DNA of 64,000 nt from Physella acuta. Lineage: Eukaryota; Mollusca; Gastropoda; Physidae. Location: the NCBI RefSeq assembly GCF_028476545.1, contig NW_026732709.1, positions 74,501 through 138,500 of the forward strand, read 5' to 3'. Position 1 is the first letter of the stretch. Each line of letters starts with the position of its first letter. Below, piece by piece: positions 12,701 through 23,705 of this stretch. A model generated the notes under the pieces. That model was not told the origin of the DNA and made no database searches. It saw only the letters and a program-made list of their open reading frames with translations. The position numbers were made by a program, and so were the translations under genes.

Positions 12701-13622
12701 CAAAAAATCCTGAATGGAATATTAGTCAAAATAAACTGTTTGATGGATGAATAAAATTTTTAAAGTTTAGGAGAAAATCTATTTAAAATTGTTGGCAAAA
12801 TCCTAAGATTATACATTTCATTATTCAAAAGAAATACTTTTCAAAAAAATATCTAATACAATATTTTAAATATTTTCTATATAAATTTGTTGTATTTGTA
12901 ATTACTAATATTTTATAGTTGTAACATTACTAGATCTAGTTTCATTATGCAAACCAATAACTAAAGAACAAATCTAAATTCTAAATTCAAACTTCTATTC
13001 TATAAAATTAGAATAAACAAGTTAAGCATAGCATGCTACAAAACTGCAAAATTTAACAAAACAAAAAATGAGTAATTTACAAGTAAACCTCTTGTTGATG
13101 TCTAGCCTAAATTAGCTATCATAAAAAAACAAATTATGAGTCAAATTAAATAAAAGGGATTTCAAAAGCAAAGATATAAATGGATTCTGTCCACTCTAAA
13201 TGCTACTGTCCTCTTTTAACATCCAATCATGGAAATGCTCCAACATAGCATCAATGTAGCCAGGTAAGCATTCCAGTTCTCTGCCACTTCTCTTCATGGC
13301 AGATTGGCTGACAACATTTCAGCCAATTACATCATTATGACAGTTACAGTAAGGATCACTGGTGTTTACAACAGTCGATGTATCCAAATATTTTTTTTCT
13401 GTCCTTATTTTGGATAGCGGATATGGATTATGCCACGAGATCACCCAAAAATGGAGGTGATTACATAATTAAACAATAGAAACAGTTCTGGTCAGCGGGA
13501 ATGGCCGACATGAAATGGTTAACTAAACGAGTGAAAGATCAGAGAAGTCAACTGTCCTGAGACGCTGGCCATCACGTGATGATGGCCACCAGGAGACTCT
13601 GGCCATTTGGAGACAATGGCCA
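9755..13622 (-). other. Probable long 3' UTR of MOB2
   Basis: Follows the MOB2 stop codon on the minus strand. It is strongly A-rich on the plus strand (T-rich in the MOB2 sense), with A tracts at 11018-11038 and 12150-12235. A minus-strand AATAAA (plus TTTATT at 9775-9780), followed in the MOB2 direction by a T/G-rich stretch, would end the transcript near 9755, giving about 3.9 kb. A short G run near 10683-10695 and an ATC trinucleotide run near 11634 lie within. No other gene was seen. Confidence 0.45.
9775..9780 (-). terminator. Candidate poly(A) signal of MOB2
   Basis: AATAAA on the minus strand, about 20 bases before a tggtctttg stretch that could act as the downstream element. It lies where the plus strand switches from T-rich to A-rich. 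Confidence 0.4.
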
Positions 13623-14194
13623 TCAGGTGGCCGAGACCTGTAAATTAGACAACCACTCCGAGGGGGGTTTGGTCGTGTCCATGGCCTCGCCCCTCCCCTT
13701 GTGCGGGGACAGGTGGGAGGGGGAGAGCGGGGGGCTGGAGCTTTTCTTCAGCCCGTTGTGCTCCATGGGGGAGTCCTGAGAGTTTGTATCACAGAGGGAG
13801 TGAATGAGATTACTGCCACCGTTGCTGACACGCTGGGAGCTGGTACTGGAATCCTTCTCGCAACTGCTGTCTGTGGTTTTAGAGTCATACGGGGGTCCAA
13901 TCACCCCTTCTCCTATTCCCAGGCCCTCCCGCAGTTTCGGATTCTGGGCCGGGTCGGCGAGGTTTTTGAGGAGGAGGGAGAAGAGGTGTAGGAGGATGTC
14001 TGACTCTTTGTCTTGGACCAGGTCAAACTTGGAGGTGAAGACCATGAAGTGGGTGAAGAGGGTGTTGAGGTGTGCGTGGAGGCCCAGCTGGCGCAGGAGT
14101 TTGTAGTGGGCGTGGTAGATGTGGGCCAGGACGTGGAACAGGTACTTGTGGATGCGCTTGACTACAGCCTCCAGGTCGGGGGGAAATGCATGGC
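13623..14194 (-). CDS. MOB2: MOB2 last coding exon
   Basis: Acceptor tttggtcaacag on the minus strand, entering after one base of a Gly codon. It encodes HAFPPDLEAVVKRIHKYLFH, the zinc histidines in AHIYHAH, the helix LHAHLNTLFTHFMVF, and then a low-complexity tail rich in Ser, Thr and Pro ending LSNLQVSAT. It is GC-rich and codon-like throughout, unlike the A-rich DNA on either side. Confidence 0.95.
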
Positions 14195-15656
14195 CTGTTG
14201 ACCAAAGACAAGGGTACCAGTATTAAACATAGCTCTACATGTCAAGTTTGTTTTAAAAACAAACATAGCTCTACATGTCAAGTTTGTTTTTAAAACATAG
14301 TTGAACATATCAAGTTTGTTTTAAAAACAAACATAGCTCTACATATCAAGTTTGTTTTAAAAAAAAACATAGCTCTACATGTCAAGTTTGTTTTTAAAAC
14401 ATAGTTGTACATATCAAGCTTTTTTTAAAAACAACCATAGCTCTACATATCAAGTTTGTTTTAAAAACAAACATAGCTCTACATATCAAGTTTGTTTAAA
14501 AATTGTCTTTACACTATGTAGTTTATTTACATTAAAAAGTACTTCATTTGAACAAAAAGTACTTGGTATACATTATTTTAAGGCTTAGTTATAAAAAACA
14601 AATTACTTTATTATTTACCATATAAATTAACAAATTAATAATTTTTTTTTCTTTTTGCTTTCAATAAAATTAAAGGTATACATTTTTTAAAATTTCAAGA
14701 GAAATCAAACTTTTTAAAAAGTGCTCTGTCTATGGTCCATGAGGCAGATCAAGTAGAGTTCATCTCTTTCTCTGACCTTATGAAGTGATAGTATGGTCAG
14801 TGCCCAGCTGCCTTTATTTTCCCTAATTAGTCAGGTACCCATCAAACATGTTTGTACATAAGTCCTAGAGACTCAAGCCAAGGCAGAGACTTTCTCAAGT
14901 TTTAATGAAAAACTATATCACCTGAATTGTTTTAAGAAAAAAACAATTCTTATAAAAAACTGCCTATCACAGCAGTAAATCTTATTGTCATTGTTTCACG
15001 AAACACAAATTTTTCTGTCTTCTCAAGTCACTCACCAAACTTTGTAGGGAAGACAGACTCGTCATTGACAACTTTCTGTATGTGTGTCATCACGTAGTCA
15101 ATGTACTGGGATGCTGTGTGCTTGCTTTTCTTTCCTTTGTCATCGTACCAGAAGTATTGCCTGCAAGTCATACAACATCAGGAGATGAGCACTACAAATC
15201 ACAACTTGACAACATCCATAAATCACAACAACTTGACAACATCCATAAATCACAACAACTTGACAACATCCATAAGTAAAGTATAAGACATTTTTTTCTA
15301 AAACTGCACTAAAAGAAGTAGACAATCTATAGAAAAGTAAGATAACTCATACAATCCAATAAAAGAAAAGTTAGATAACTCCTAATACCTGTATAATAAA
15401 ATGTGTATTGCATTAAAAGAAGTAGACAATCTATAGAGAAGTTAGATAACTCCTACAATGCTTAAAAGAAAAGTTAGATAACTCACACAATCAATAAAAG
15501 AAAAGTTAGAAGTTAGATCTGTATAATTAAATTTGTAGAAAAAAGAAGTAGACAAACTATAGAAAAGTTAGATAACTCATACAATCAATAAAAGAAAAGT
15601 TAGATAACTCCTTCAGTGCTTAAAAGCAAAGTTAAATAACTCCTAAGATCTGTATA

Positions 15657-15713
<57 letters not shown>

Positions 15714-18700
15714 AATAAAATAAAATAAAGATCTATATAATAAAATGTGTACTTACACATTGTCAGGTGCTGTCATGATGGGACAGGAGTCAGCTGTACA
15801 GTACTCAGACACCACCCCATAGATTAGGTTGACATGGTTGAAGAAAGAGATGGCTGGGGAAGACAATTCAGATATATAAGGGAGGGGAGACACATCAGAT
15901 ATACAAGGGAGGGGAGACAAATCAGATACATAGAGGGAGACAAATCAGATACATAAAGAAGGGGAGACAAATAAAAAATATTAGGGAGGGGACACAAATC
16001 AGATATATAAGGGAGGGGAGACAAATCAGATACATAAAGAAGGGGAGACAAATCACAAATATTAGGGAGGGGAGACAATTCAGATACACAAAGAAGGGGA
16101 GACAAATCACAAATATAATGGAGGTGAGACAAATTCAAGGGAGCGAGGATAAATCACAAATACCTCCACCCACATTTAGTACATGACTAAAGAAAATCCT
16201 GTAAATAAGTTGACTTATGGTAAGGCTATACATTTTATGTTTAAAAAAAAAATGCCACAAAATATGGAAAACAGTGGCAACCTTGAACTTGACGATGACA
16301 CTAACAATACAGGTTAGTCACATCTGACGTTTGTGATGGTAAATGTCAGAAAAAGTGGTGGTCAGCACAGTGGGGTTGAGGTGGAGGGGTAGGCTGATGA
16401 TCAGGTGGGGCTGGCATGGGGGATGGGTGGGTTTGAAAGTGGAGTCTGTATTTAAAAAAAAAAAATTCCAATATTCTCCCCTCCCCCATTTCACTGTAAT
16501 TTTCTCCCTAGCTAAAGTCTAGCACTGTTAGACCAGAGTTCCATCCTGATCTATTTTTAGCTCATACAGAAATAACCAGAGGTCAGTGACCCCATGACAT
16601 TAGCCAGCATATGCACATAGGACAGACAAAGCCATGCAGCAAACCTGCACCACAACACTGTCTACAATGATAAAATCCTTATTGGCCAAACTGGCACTAA
16701 TCGTGATAACAATTATGGCTTCTTATCAACAAACACCTGGCAACATTTTTTTCAGTAAACAGCTGTGTATAATACACTGCACAGATGGAAAACAGAATCT
16801 ATTTTTGTAGCTATGCCAAGGATATATCCAACATAAAAACAAATGACGTGGGATAAATGTTATATTTGGCTGACCTGTTGTTTATCAAATATTTCTAGAA
16901 ATGGTCTCCGAAACGGGAAATTCCGCTACACGGTCGACGTAGTTGAAGGGGGAACAACTCATGATAAGAGTTCAAACAACGATATTTGCTATTGCTCTCC
17001 CTTGACACATCACCGCATCGTAAACAACAAATCGGCCTTTCTATTAGAACTATTTAAATCTGTCTGTATTAAATGTATTTGTGAGCTATGAGAGATTCGT
17101 GACACTTATCCACTGAATGGCATGAGTCTGGGTGTAATGTACACTGAGAAGCATGGACAACAGATGATATCCAATGATGACCTACCTAACTATACACAGA
17201 AAGGCGTAAACCTCTGCACGTGTTGGGGGTGGGGGTGGGAGTGGGAAGGTGTCCAGTGTCCACCCAGACCGACAATATTGGCAGACGATCTGGATCCGTG
17301 ACGCACGTGACGGGTCTAGAACCCGGGGACCGTTGCTACAATTACGTAATGGACAAATCATCTGTGTCAGGGGGATACGGGGATCATGTGACAACGTGCA
17401 GTAGGGGAGGGGATGGGGGATTTAAGATCAACAATTTTGTAATGGGTTACATTACAACACTGGGGGGCAGGTGTATCTGGTTTTATAAACATGATCTGAT
17501 GGTAAATGTTGATGGTTAAATGTTGCATGTTAGATGATGCATGTTAGATGCCATGTTTTATGTTAGCTGTCAGATGGTTTTGGTGTCAGATTTAACATGC
17601 CAGATGTCTGAGGTGTTGGATATCTGATGTGATGTCGTCTGACTGTCACACTATGCTCCCAGAATCAACAAACACACAGACAGATTCGGCCAGTGGCGTC
17701 AAACTTTTGTGTATTACTGCAGTATCGAGCTTTGAACTGGGTGGTACATCAGTGATCAGATGTACCTAAGGTACTAGGGTTACTGCTTGAGCATCAAATA
17801 ACCCGAGCCGTTAGCCTAGACTCGAGAGAACAGACACGTAGGTTAGAAGCGAGTACGTTTTTTTGGGTATTAGGCACAAGTAGACTCACCGGATAGGTAC
17901 CCATTAGAGCTGATTGGACTCAAGGACACGCAACTAACTCGGGCACTGAGCTCGTGATTTGCGGGTTAACAATCAAGCGCTCTACCACCCGACAGCACTA
18001 TTGAAATGTAAAAACTATAGCGCTAGGCCACTAATTAATATCAAATTTCACCATCCAGCCTCCCATTCCCCCCTCCCCCCTACCAGTCTGGCCAGACTAC
18101 AGTGCCAGACACAACATCAAAGCCAGGTATGGGTAACAACAATAACACGTCCACGGTATTTCTAGCACCAACATCTCCCCCCCCCACCCCCAAACACTTT
18201 CCTGGGGCCTCTGAATCACGGTTACGTAACCTTTAAGCCTTCAATTATCTGCACACACACAGGAAGCACATCACAGAGGCGGTGACATAACTAAGACAAA
18301 TATCACTTACCAAATGTGTTTGGCCCCGACACCCCTGTATTTTTATACACCCCGCCCTCAAGTAACGGTTTTTATTCTAGAGGTCGCGGCTGGCGGTGGG
18401 GGGAGGGGGGGGGGGCTTCTGAGGGGTGCCATGGGTGTTGTGTCACTCCATCTGGCAATGATATGGACGTTTGTTTTGTATCATCGCACACGGCGTATGT
18501 CTTTTTGATATGTCCGCCCTCAAAAGGCGGGGTGGCGCTAGCTAGACGTGAAGTCGAGGTTTGAGTCCAAGACAAAGGGCCGTAACTGTGTCTGCACCCA
18601 GGTAAAGGGGGGTAACAGGTGGGGTTGATACAACCAGACATGCACTGGCTCGTTACAAGGTGTGGGATCGCACACACATAGAAGACAGGGGACCCCCACA

Positions 18701-21700
18701 CACATAGAAGGCTGGTACCCCCACACACATAGAAGGCAGGGACCCCCACACATAGAAGGCAGGGAACCCACACACATAGAAGGCAGGGAACCCCACACAT
18801 AGAAGGTAGGGAACCCCACACATAGAAGGCAGGGAACCCACACACATAGAGGGTACTGAACCCACACATAGAAGGCAGGGAACCCACACACATGGAAGGC
18901 AGGGAAACCACACACATGGAAGGCAGGGAACCCACACACATGGAAGGCAGGGAACCCCACACATAGAAGGCAGGGAACCCCACACATAGAAGGCAGGGAA
19001 CCCCACACATAGAAGGCAGGGAACCCACACACATAGAAGGCAGGGAACCCACACACATATAGCAGGCAGGGAACCCCACACATGGAAGGCAGGGAACCCC
19101 ACACATGGAAGGCAGGGAACCCCACACAAAGAAGGCAGGGAACCCACACACATAGAAGGCAGGGAGCCCACACACATGGAAGGCAGGGAACCCCACACAT
19201 AGAAGGCAGGGAACCCCACACATAGAAGGCAGGGAACCCACACACATATAGCAGGCAGGGAATATCACACACACATATAGCAGGCAGGGAACCCCACACA
19301 CATATAGCAGGTAGGGAACCCCACACATGGAAGGTAGGGAACCTACACACATATAAGGCAGGGAACCCACACACATATAGCAGGCAGGGAACCCCACACA
19401 TAGAAGGCAGGGAACCCACACACATAGAAGGCAGGGAACCCACACACATATAGCAGGCATGGAACCCCACACACATATAGCAGGCAGGGAACCCCACACC
19501 CAGAGGGGAGGGAAGCCCCACAGAGGACATAAAACCCCACAGAGGACAGAAAACCCCACACACCTAGAGGGTAGTTAACCTCACACACCTAGAGGTTATG
19601 GAACCCGCTCCACTCCACAGAACGCAGTAAAACGCACACACATATAATGCAATGAAGAGAATATATACAACACAGCCCCCCCAACCCACACATAACCTTA
19701 GTTATAAGAAAACACCACACATAGCACACAACATTCCAAATCTTCCATTGAAACAAGTTTGACGTTGTTGTTCACGCCAATCAGCACACCTATATATTTT
19801 TAACTCTATCCCTTTTGTAGAATTTTACCACCCAGCTTCTGAAACTATGTGGATGTAAATCTATATTTACTAGATCTATGTTGCATTTAATATTACTGGA
19901 CAGAAATAAGTTTTGTGTAGGCAAGTTTAAAATGATTTTTTTTAAAAATGAGAAACTTAGATCTAGACGTCTATAAATTTTAGTTAATCAATTCTTATCT
20001 TTACCCTGTTTTCCCAAACTAATAAATGTAGAAAAAAAAAGCGGCATGCAAGTGTTGGGGGAAGGGGGAGTATAGGGGAATAGAATGATGCATCATTTAA
20101 TAAAAAATGACATTCGTGAAAGCCGCACTAAAACAACAACAAAGGTTTGCACACACCCCTCTCACCCCCACCCCTCTTTCATCTCCCTGACAATTTATTG
20201 AGAACGATTATTTTTTTTTTAATAAAACAACATCAATATCAACAGCCAATGATAGGACGTCAATATTGGGCTTCTATTAGCGGGGCCATTGACGAATGCA
20301 CTCTGGGATTCCGTCTCGGCCTCTGTTTCAACACAGCGCTCGCTTATATAAACTTCCATCGCTCGGATTCACACAGCAGTTTAAAATTTCGCTCTACTCA
20401 AAGTTTGTTATGTCGTTTTTTGATAACAAGTTGATCTGTGTTTTGTTCTCATTTCGACAACAAGATTTGTAGCGTTTTTTTTTTCACAGGCAACTTGATC
20501 TGTTTTTTTTTTAAAATTAATACAGGGTCCATAGCCAAATCCCAAAAGAAAATTCAAGGGTTTTTCAAGGATTCAAGGTCCGCTACGGACCCTGTAATAA
20601 TAAATTTGTTAAGTTCTTTTCGAAATTAAAAAAAATTTTTTTTCGTCGTTTGTCAACAAATGGTTAATTTTTCTCTTTGTTTTAACGGCAAATGTGTTTC
20701 ATTGTTTACAATAGAAAATTTGTTTCTTTGTTTTTAAAGCAAATTTGTTTCATTGTTTTATATAATTTTAATTTAATTAAAAATGCAATAACAATTGTGT
20801 AGCAATGCGTTTATTTTATCAATTTAAAAAAATCAATGTGATGGAAATGAAGAAAAAAAAAAGACAAAGGTTGAGAGTTTGAATGTAATGAAGGGAAATA
20901 ATGTCTCGTGGACAGACGCGGATGACCCAAACTGACCCGTGTTAAACCCAGGACAGAAGATCGATTGTCCGGCTGTGAAAATGTTAATTCAATTAGGGGG
21001 TACGTGTGGGGTGGGGTACGTGTGGGGTGGGGTACGTGTGGGGTGGGGTACGTGTGGGGTGAGGTGCGTGCCCGGAGGGGGAGGAAGGGGAGGTGATTCC
21101 AGACAGCGTGCAAGGTTTATGAAATTAAGGCAGAAACGGGTGATAGGTCATTAGGGGGATTGTTGGGAGGTAGGTCATTTGGTTCCTTGTTAGGAGGTAG
21201 GTCATTTGGTTCCTTGTTAGATAGGTCATTTGGTTCCTTGTTAGGAGGTAGGTCATTTGGTTCCTTGTTAGATAGGTCATTTGGTTCTTTTTAGATAGGT
21301 CATTTGGTTCCTAGTTACAGGGAAGGTCATGCGGGCCCTTGTTAGGAGGTAGGTCACATATGCCATGGTTTCTTCTTCTTCGTTCTTAATTTTAGTGTTG
21401 GAAGAGATCCGCTCCAACAAAATTAAGGATACGTGTCAACTGTCTATGCGCCATTTAGGCCATTGACTCCGATTTCGGCCTGCTTTTCTTTTTGGATTTG
21501 TCTCCATAGTCTTTGTCCAACCAAGAACAAACTACAAGGCAGCAGTTGTTTGATTTTGGAGTTGTCTCTCCATGTCATGGTTGAGATAAAGGTCATGTAG
21601 GTCCTTGTTAGGTAGGTCATGTAGGAACTTATTAGAAATTACATGACGTGTATACAGTACAAAGTAAACCAGCACTACAGAGACATGACGTGGATACAGT

Positions 21701-22320
21701 ACAAAGTAAACCAGCACACCAGAGACATGACGTGGATACAGTACAAAGTAAACCAGCACACCAGAGACATGACGTGGATACAGTACAAAGTAAACCAGCA
21801 CACCAGACACATGACGTGGATACAGTACAAAGTAAACCAGCACACCAGAGACATGACGTGGATACAGTACAAAGTAAACCAGCACACCAGAGACATGACG
21901 TGTATACAGTACAAAGTAAACCAGCACACCAGAGACATGACGTGGATACAGTACAAAGTAAACCAGCACACCAGAGACATGACGTGGATACAGTACAAAG
22001 TAAACCAGCACACCAGAGACATGACGTGTATACGGTACAAAGTAAACCAGCACACCAGAGACATGACGTGGATACAGTACAAAGTAAACCAGCACACCAG
22101 AGACATGACGTGGATACAGTACAAAGTAAAGTAAACCACCAGAGACAACTTACTGTGTGTGGCTAGCCACTCGTTAAGGTCTAACATAGGCGGCAGGGCC
22201 ACGAGTTTGAAGAAGTCGGCGTCTGATATCCTGTCCTTGATGTTGGGGTCCTCCAGGTATTCCTTCTGTTCCTCGGCATTTGGGGGAGTGGGCGAGTCCT
22301 TGTCCTTCCTGCGCCCCTTC
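13623..22320 (-). CDS. MOB2: MOB kinase activator 2 (MOB2), four certain exons
   Basis: Minus-strand exons 22320-22154, 15853-15757, 15160-15036 and 14194-13623 join in one frame to the stop at 13623-13625. MOB2 is a small scaffold that binds NDR/STK38 kinases and competes with MOB1. Counting from the putative first exon at 59017, the protein is 323 residues. The N-terminal helix region has DLNEWLATHT (residues 51-60). Zinc ligands are Cys78 and Cys83 (SEYCTADSC) and His158 and His163 (AHIYHAH). The short loop QYFWYDDKGKK and the segments FPTKFG and HLNTLFTHF are closer to MOB2 than to MOB1, MOB3 or MOB4. The core ends near residue 210. A Ser/Pro-rich tail of about 100 residues follows that vertebrate MOB2 (237 residues) lacks. 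Acceptors and donors at all junctions are consensus. The start codon is not inside these four exons. Confidence 0.95.
14227..14500. repeat. Minisatellite, unit 34-36 bp, about 8 copies
   Basis: Unit acatagctctacatgtcaag followed by tttgttttaaaaac, with variants. It lies in the last MOB2 intron, starting about 30 bp from the acceptor of the last exon. The remainder of this intron (14501-15035) is AT-rich with a SINE fragment at 14731. Confidence 0.9.
14731..14850 (-). mobile_element. tRNA-derived SINE, copy b (3' part)
   Basis: Shares tctgaccttatgaagtgata, gcctttattttccctaatta and ggtacccatca with the other copies. The tRNA-like head is missing. Reverse orientation, same as most other copies here. 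Confidence 0.6.
15036..15160 (-). CDS. MOB2: MOB2 internal exon (QYFWYDDKGKK to FPTKF)
   Basis: 125 bp between acceptor tgacttgcag and donor gtgagt on the minus strand. It encodes QYFWYDDKGKKSKHTASQYI and then DYVMTHIQKVVNDESVFPTK plus F. Matches the MOB2 segment between the two zinc half-sites. A 27-bp repeat lies about 20 bp outside its acceptor. Confidence 0.95.
15182..15280. repeat. 27-bp minisatellite, about 3.5 copies
   Basis: Unit catccataaatcacaacaac plus ttgacaa. Located in the MOB2 intron just beyond the acceptor of exon 15160-15036. It generates small open frames on both strands that are not genes. Confidence 0.9.
15300..15711. repeat. Degenerate tandem repeat followed by a poly(A) tract
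   Basis: Repeated aaaagaaaagttagataact blocks between 15300 and 15650, irregular in spacing, followed by about 53 consecutive A at 15659-15711. All lie in a short MOB2 intron (15161-15756). Confidence 0.8.
15757..15853 (-). CDS. MOB2: MOB2 internal exon with zinc cysteines
   Basis: 97 bp between acceptor gtcttccccag and donor gtaagt. It encodes ISFFNHVNLIYGVVSEYCTA and then DSCPIMTAPDN. The C-x4-C pair is the first half of the MOB zinc site. It is flanked by a poly(A) tract on one side and a roughly 30-bp minisatellite on the other. Confidence 0.95.
15860..16140. repeat. Purine-rich minisatellite, unit about 30 bp
   Basis: Repeats of ggaggggagacaaatcagat with variable spacers, about nine copies. 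It begins within 10 bp of the acceptor of MOB2 exon 15853-15757. On the MOB2 sense strand it is pyrimidine-rich, so it extends the polypyrimidine tract region. Confidence 0.85.
16141..18660. other. MOB2 intron segment without recognised genes
   Basis: Mixed sequence. A G-rich block with several CpGs lies at 17220-17400 and a SINE copy at 17786-18000. Short open frames in both strands show no family resemblance. A donor-like site on the minus strand at 18306-18311 has no convincing exon attached. Confidence 0.4.
17786..18000 (-). mobile_element. tRNA-derived SINE, copy c
   Basis: Contains ggtacccattagagctgatt and the reverse complement of a tRNA-like head (gcgctctaccacccgac). More diverged than copies f-h. 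Intronic in MOB2. Confidence 0.65.
18668..19500. repeat. Minisatellite, unit 23-27 bp, over 30 copies
   Basis: Units of cacacatagaaggcagggaa with 3-7 further bases. Variants carry atatagcaggcaggg. The minus-strand readings (MCVGSLPS and similar, up to 395 residues) are repeat translations, not a protein gene. Edges 19500-19660 hold decayed copies. Confidence 0.95.
20245..20380 (+). promoter_or_regulatory. CCAAT/TATA promoter-like cluster without a recognised gene
   Basis: On the plus strand: CCAAT near 20245, an inverted ATTGG near 20263, TATATAAA at 20345-20352, and a plausible start about 30 bp further in ttcacacagcag. It lies inside a MOB2 intron in antisense. No coding frame follows. It may be a chance cluster, an antisense transcript start or part of a repeat. 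Confidence 0.3.
20523..20594. mobile_element. Short palindromic MITE-like element, TA flanks
   Basis: Starts CAGGGTCCATAGC and ends with the complement of CAGGGTCCGTAGC, 13 bp with one mismatch. It is flanked on both sides by TA and is 72 bp long. The superfamily cannot be set from this; a TA duplication suggests one of the TA-targeting families. Confidence 0.6.
20998..21350. repeat. Two short minisatellites (17 bp, and about 27 bp)
   Basis: Four copies of ggtacgtgtggggtggg at 20998-21064, then degenerate copies of aggtcatttggttccttgtt from 21140 to 21350. Their G/T-rich strand is the plus strand. Confidence 0.85.
21383..21430. repeat. Imperfect hairpin
   Basis: cttaattttagtgttgga pairs with tccaacaaaattaag across a short loop of agagatccgc. 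The surrounding 21360-21540 looks like a dispersed-repeat fragment of unknown class. Confidence 0.5.
21643..22137. repeat. 42-bp minisatellite, about 12 copies
   Basis: Unit ccagcacaccagagacatga followed by cgtggatacagtacaaagtaaa, nearly homogeneous. As 42 is a multiple of three, it is open in several frames on both strands; these are not genes. Its right end is about 15 bp from the donor of MOB2 exon 22320-22154. Confidence 0.97.
22154..22320 (-). CDS. MOB2: MOB2 exon encoding the N-terminal region
   Basis: 167 bp between acceptor tgtgtgttacag and donor gtaagt. It encodes KGRRKDKDSPTPPNAEEQKE, a short acidic/basic linker, and then the start of the MOB fold with FFKLVALPPMLDLNEWLATH. It enters at the third base of a codon, so at least one more coding exon lies upstream. 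The donor is only about 15 bp from a 42-bp minisatellite. Confidence 0.95.
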
Positions 22321-23344
22321 CTGTAACACACAGAGGGGTAATTCACTTACACGACGGCAAACAGTAAACATTGGGGTTCAAATGGCAAGAAAAATCAGCC
22401 TTCATAAACTTTTAGTAATAAAAAAAAACATGTCCCGGATCTACTCGTTCCAAAGATGACTGTTTATAGACTCCCCCCCCCCCACCCACACCCCTTGTAA
22501 TTTTTTCCCGCATTGTTTCGATGACAGCAAATTCATGTCAACATCGATAACCCCTATACTGTGACGTCATGTGTAAGAGTGAGTAGTCTCTATACGGGTA
22601 TAAAATCTGCTCTTATAGATACTAAAATTCAAATTTTAAGTTTTGTATGTTTAAAAAGGTCAAGTGAATAATTTGTGATGTAAGTTGAGAGGGTAGGAGT
22701 TGATAAATGCTAGAATCAACACTTGAACGTGCTCGCGCATGTTTGGGCGTGGCAGAAATACATCAACTTATCAAAAACTCGGATTGATAAAACTAGACTT
22801 CCGCTTTCATATCACATGCCGTAAAAATGTTCTCAAAACAGTAATATAATTTAACAATATTGACAAACAAAACAAAGTTCTTAAAATGTTTTATAAAAAT
22901 AAAATCAGTAATAATTTTAGGTTAATATTTTATTCTTGTACGCAAATACTGACAATTTTGAACAGAGTAAAGTAGCACCATTATAAAGTCTAATAGTCTA
23001 AACACAAATTTATTTTGACATGGATTTATGGTGATTCTAATTTTAGCAATGACTGCCTTATTGGAGACAATAAAAAAAAATTTCACCATCATTCACTAGT
23101 TAATTGAGGTAGGAGGCAAGCGGCAAGGGGGGGGGGGGGGGGGTTATATGTATGACGTCAGAGGAGATAAGCCAAGTTCCTAATGTGTAGGCTGGGGTGG
23201 GGAGAGGTGAGAATTGTGTTACATAATAAATCAGAGAGAGGCGATAACGGATGCAGTCAACAGATGACTTATGTAGCAGACGGCAGATAACTCCAAGTCT
23301 ACATAGCTAGGTCACGTGTTTCCGGGAAAGTGGCAGCCTACCTG

Positions 23345-23705
23345 TCCATGTCATTTGTTTCATATCAGTAACATCCTACCTGTTCATGTCATTTGTTGCA
23401 TATAAGTCACATCCTACCTGTTCATGTCATTTGTTGCATATCAGTCACATCCTACCTGTTAATGTCATTTGTTGCATATCAGTAACATCCTACCTGTTAA
23501 TGTCATTTGTTTCATGTCAGTCACATCCTACTCGTCCATGTCATTTGTTGCATATGAGTCACATCCTACCTGTTAATGTCATTTGTTTCATGTCAGTCAC
23601 ATCCTACTCGTCCATGTCATTTGTTGCATATGAGTCACATCCTACCTGTTAATGTCATTTGTTTCATATCAGTCACATCCAACCTGTCCAATTCATTTGT
23701 TTCAT
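23345..23705. repeat. 38-bp minisatellite, 9-10 copies
   Basis: Unit acatcctacctgttaatgtc followed by atttgttgcatatcagtc. It is preceded by a run of 17 G at 23127-23143. The flanks 22380-23120 and 23706-24100 show nothing recognisable. Confidence 0.9.

Noticed and set aside
17692-17720. hAT end cagtggcgtcaaac
   Set aside because: No matching opposite end or target duplication found nearby.
18372-19563. Minus-strand open frames of up to 395 residues (MCVGSLPS repeats)
   Set aside because: They translate a 23-27-bp minisatellite in different frames; no start context, splice structure or family resemblance.
21532-22346. Open frames on both strands around the MOB2 exon, including one that reads into it
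   Set aside because: The 42-bp unit is open in several frames. The real exon ends at 22154 with a consensus donor, and the repeat translations are artefacts.
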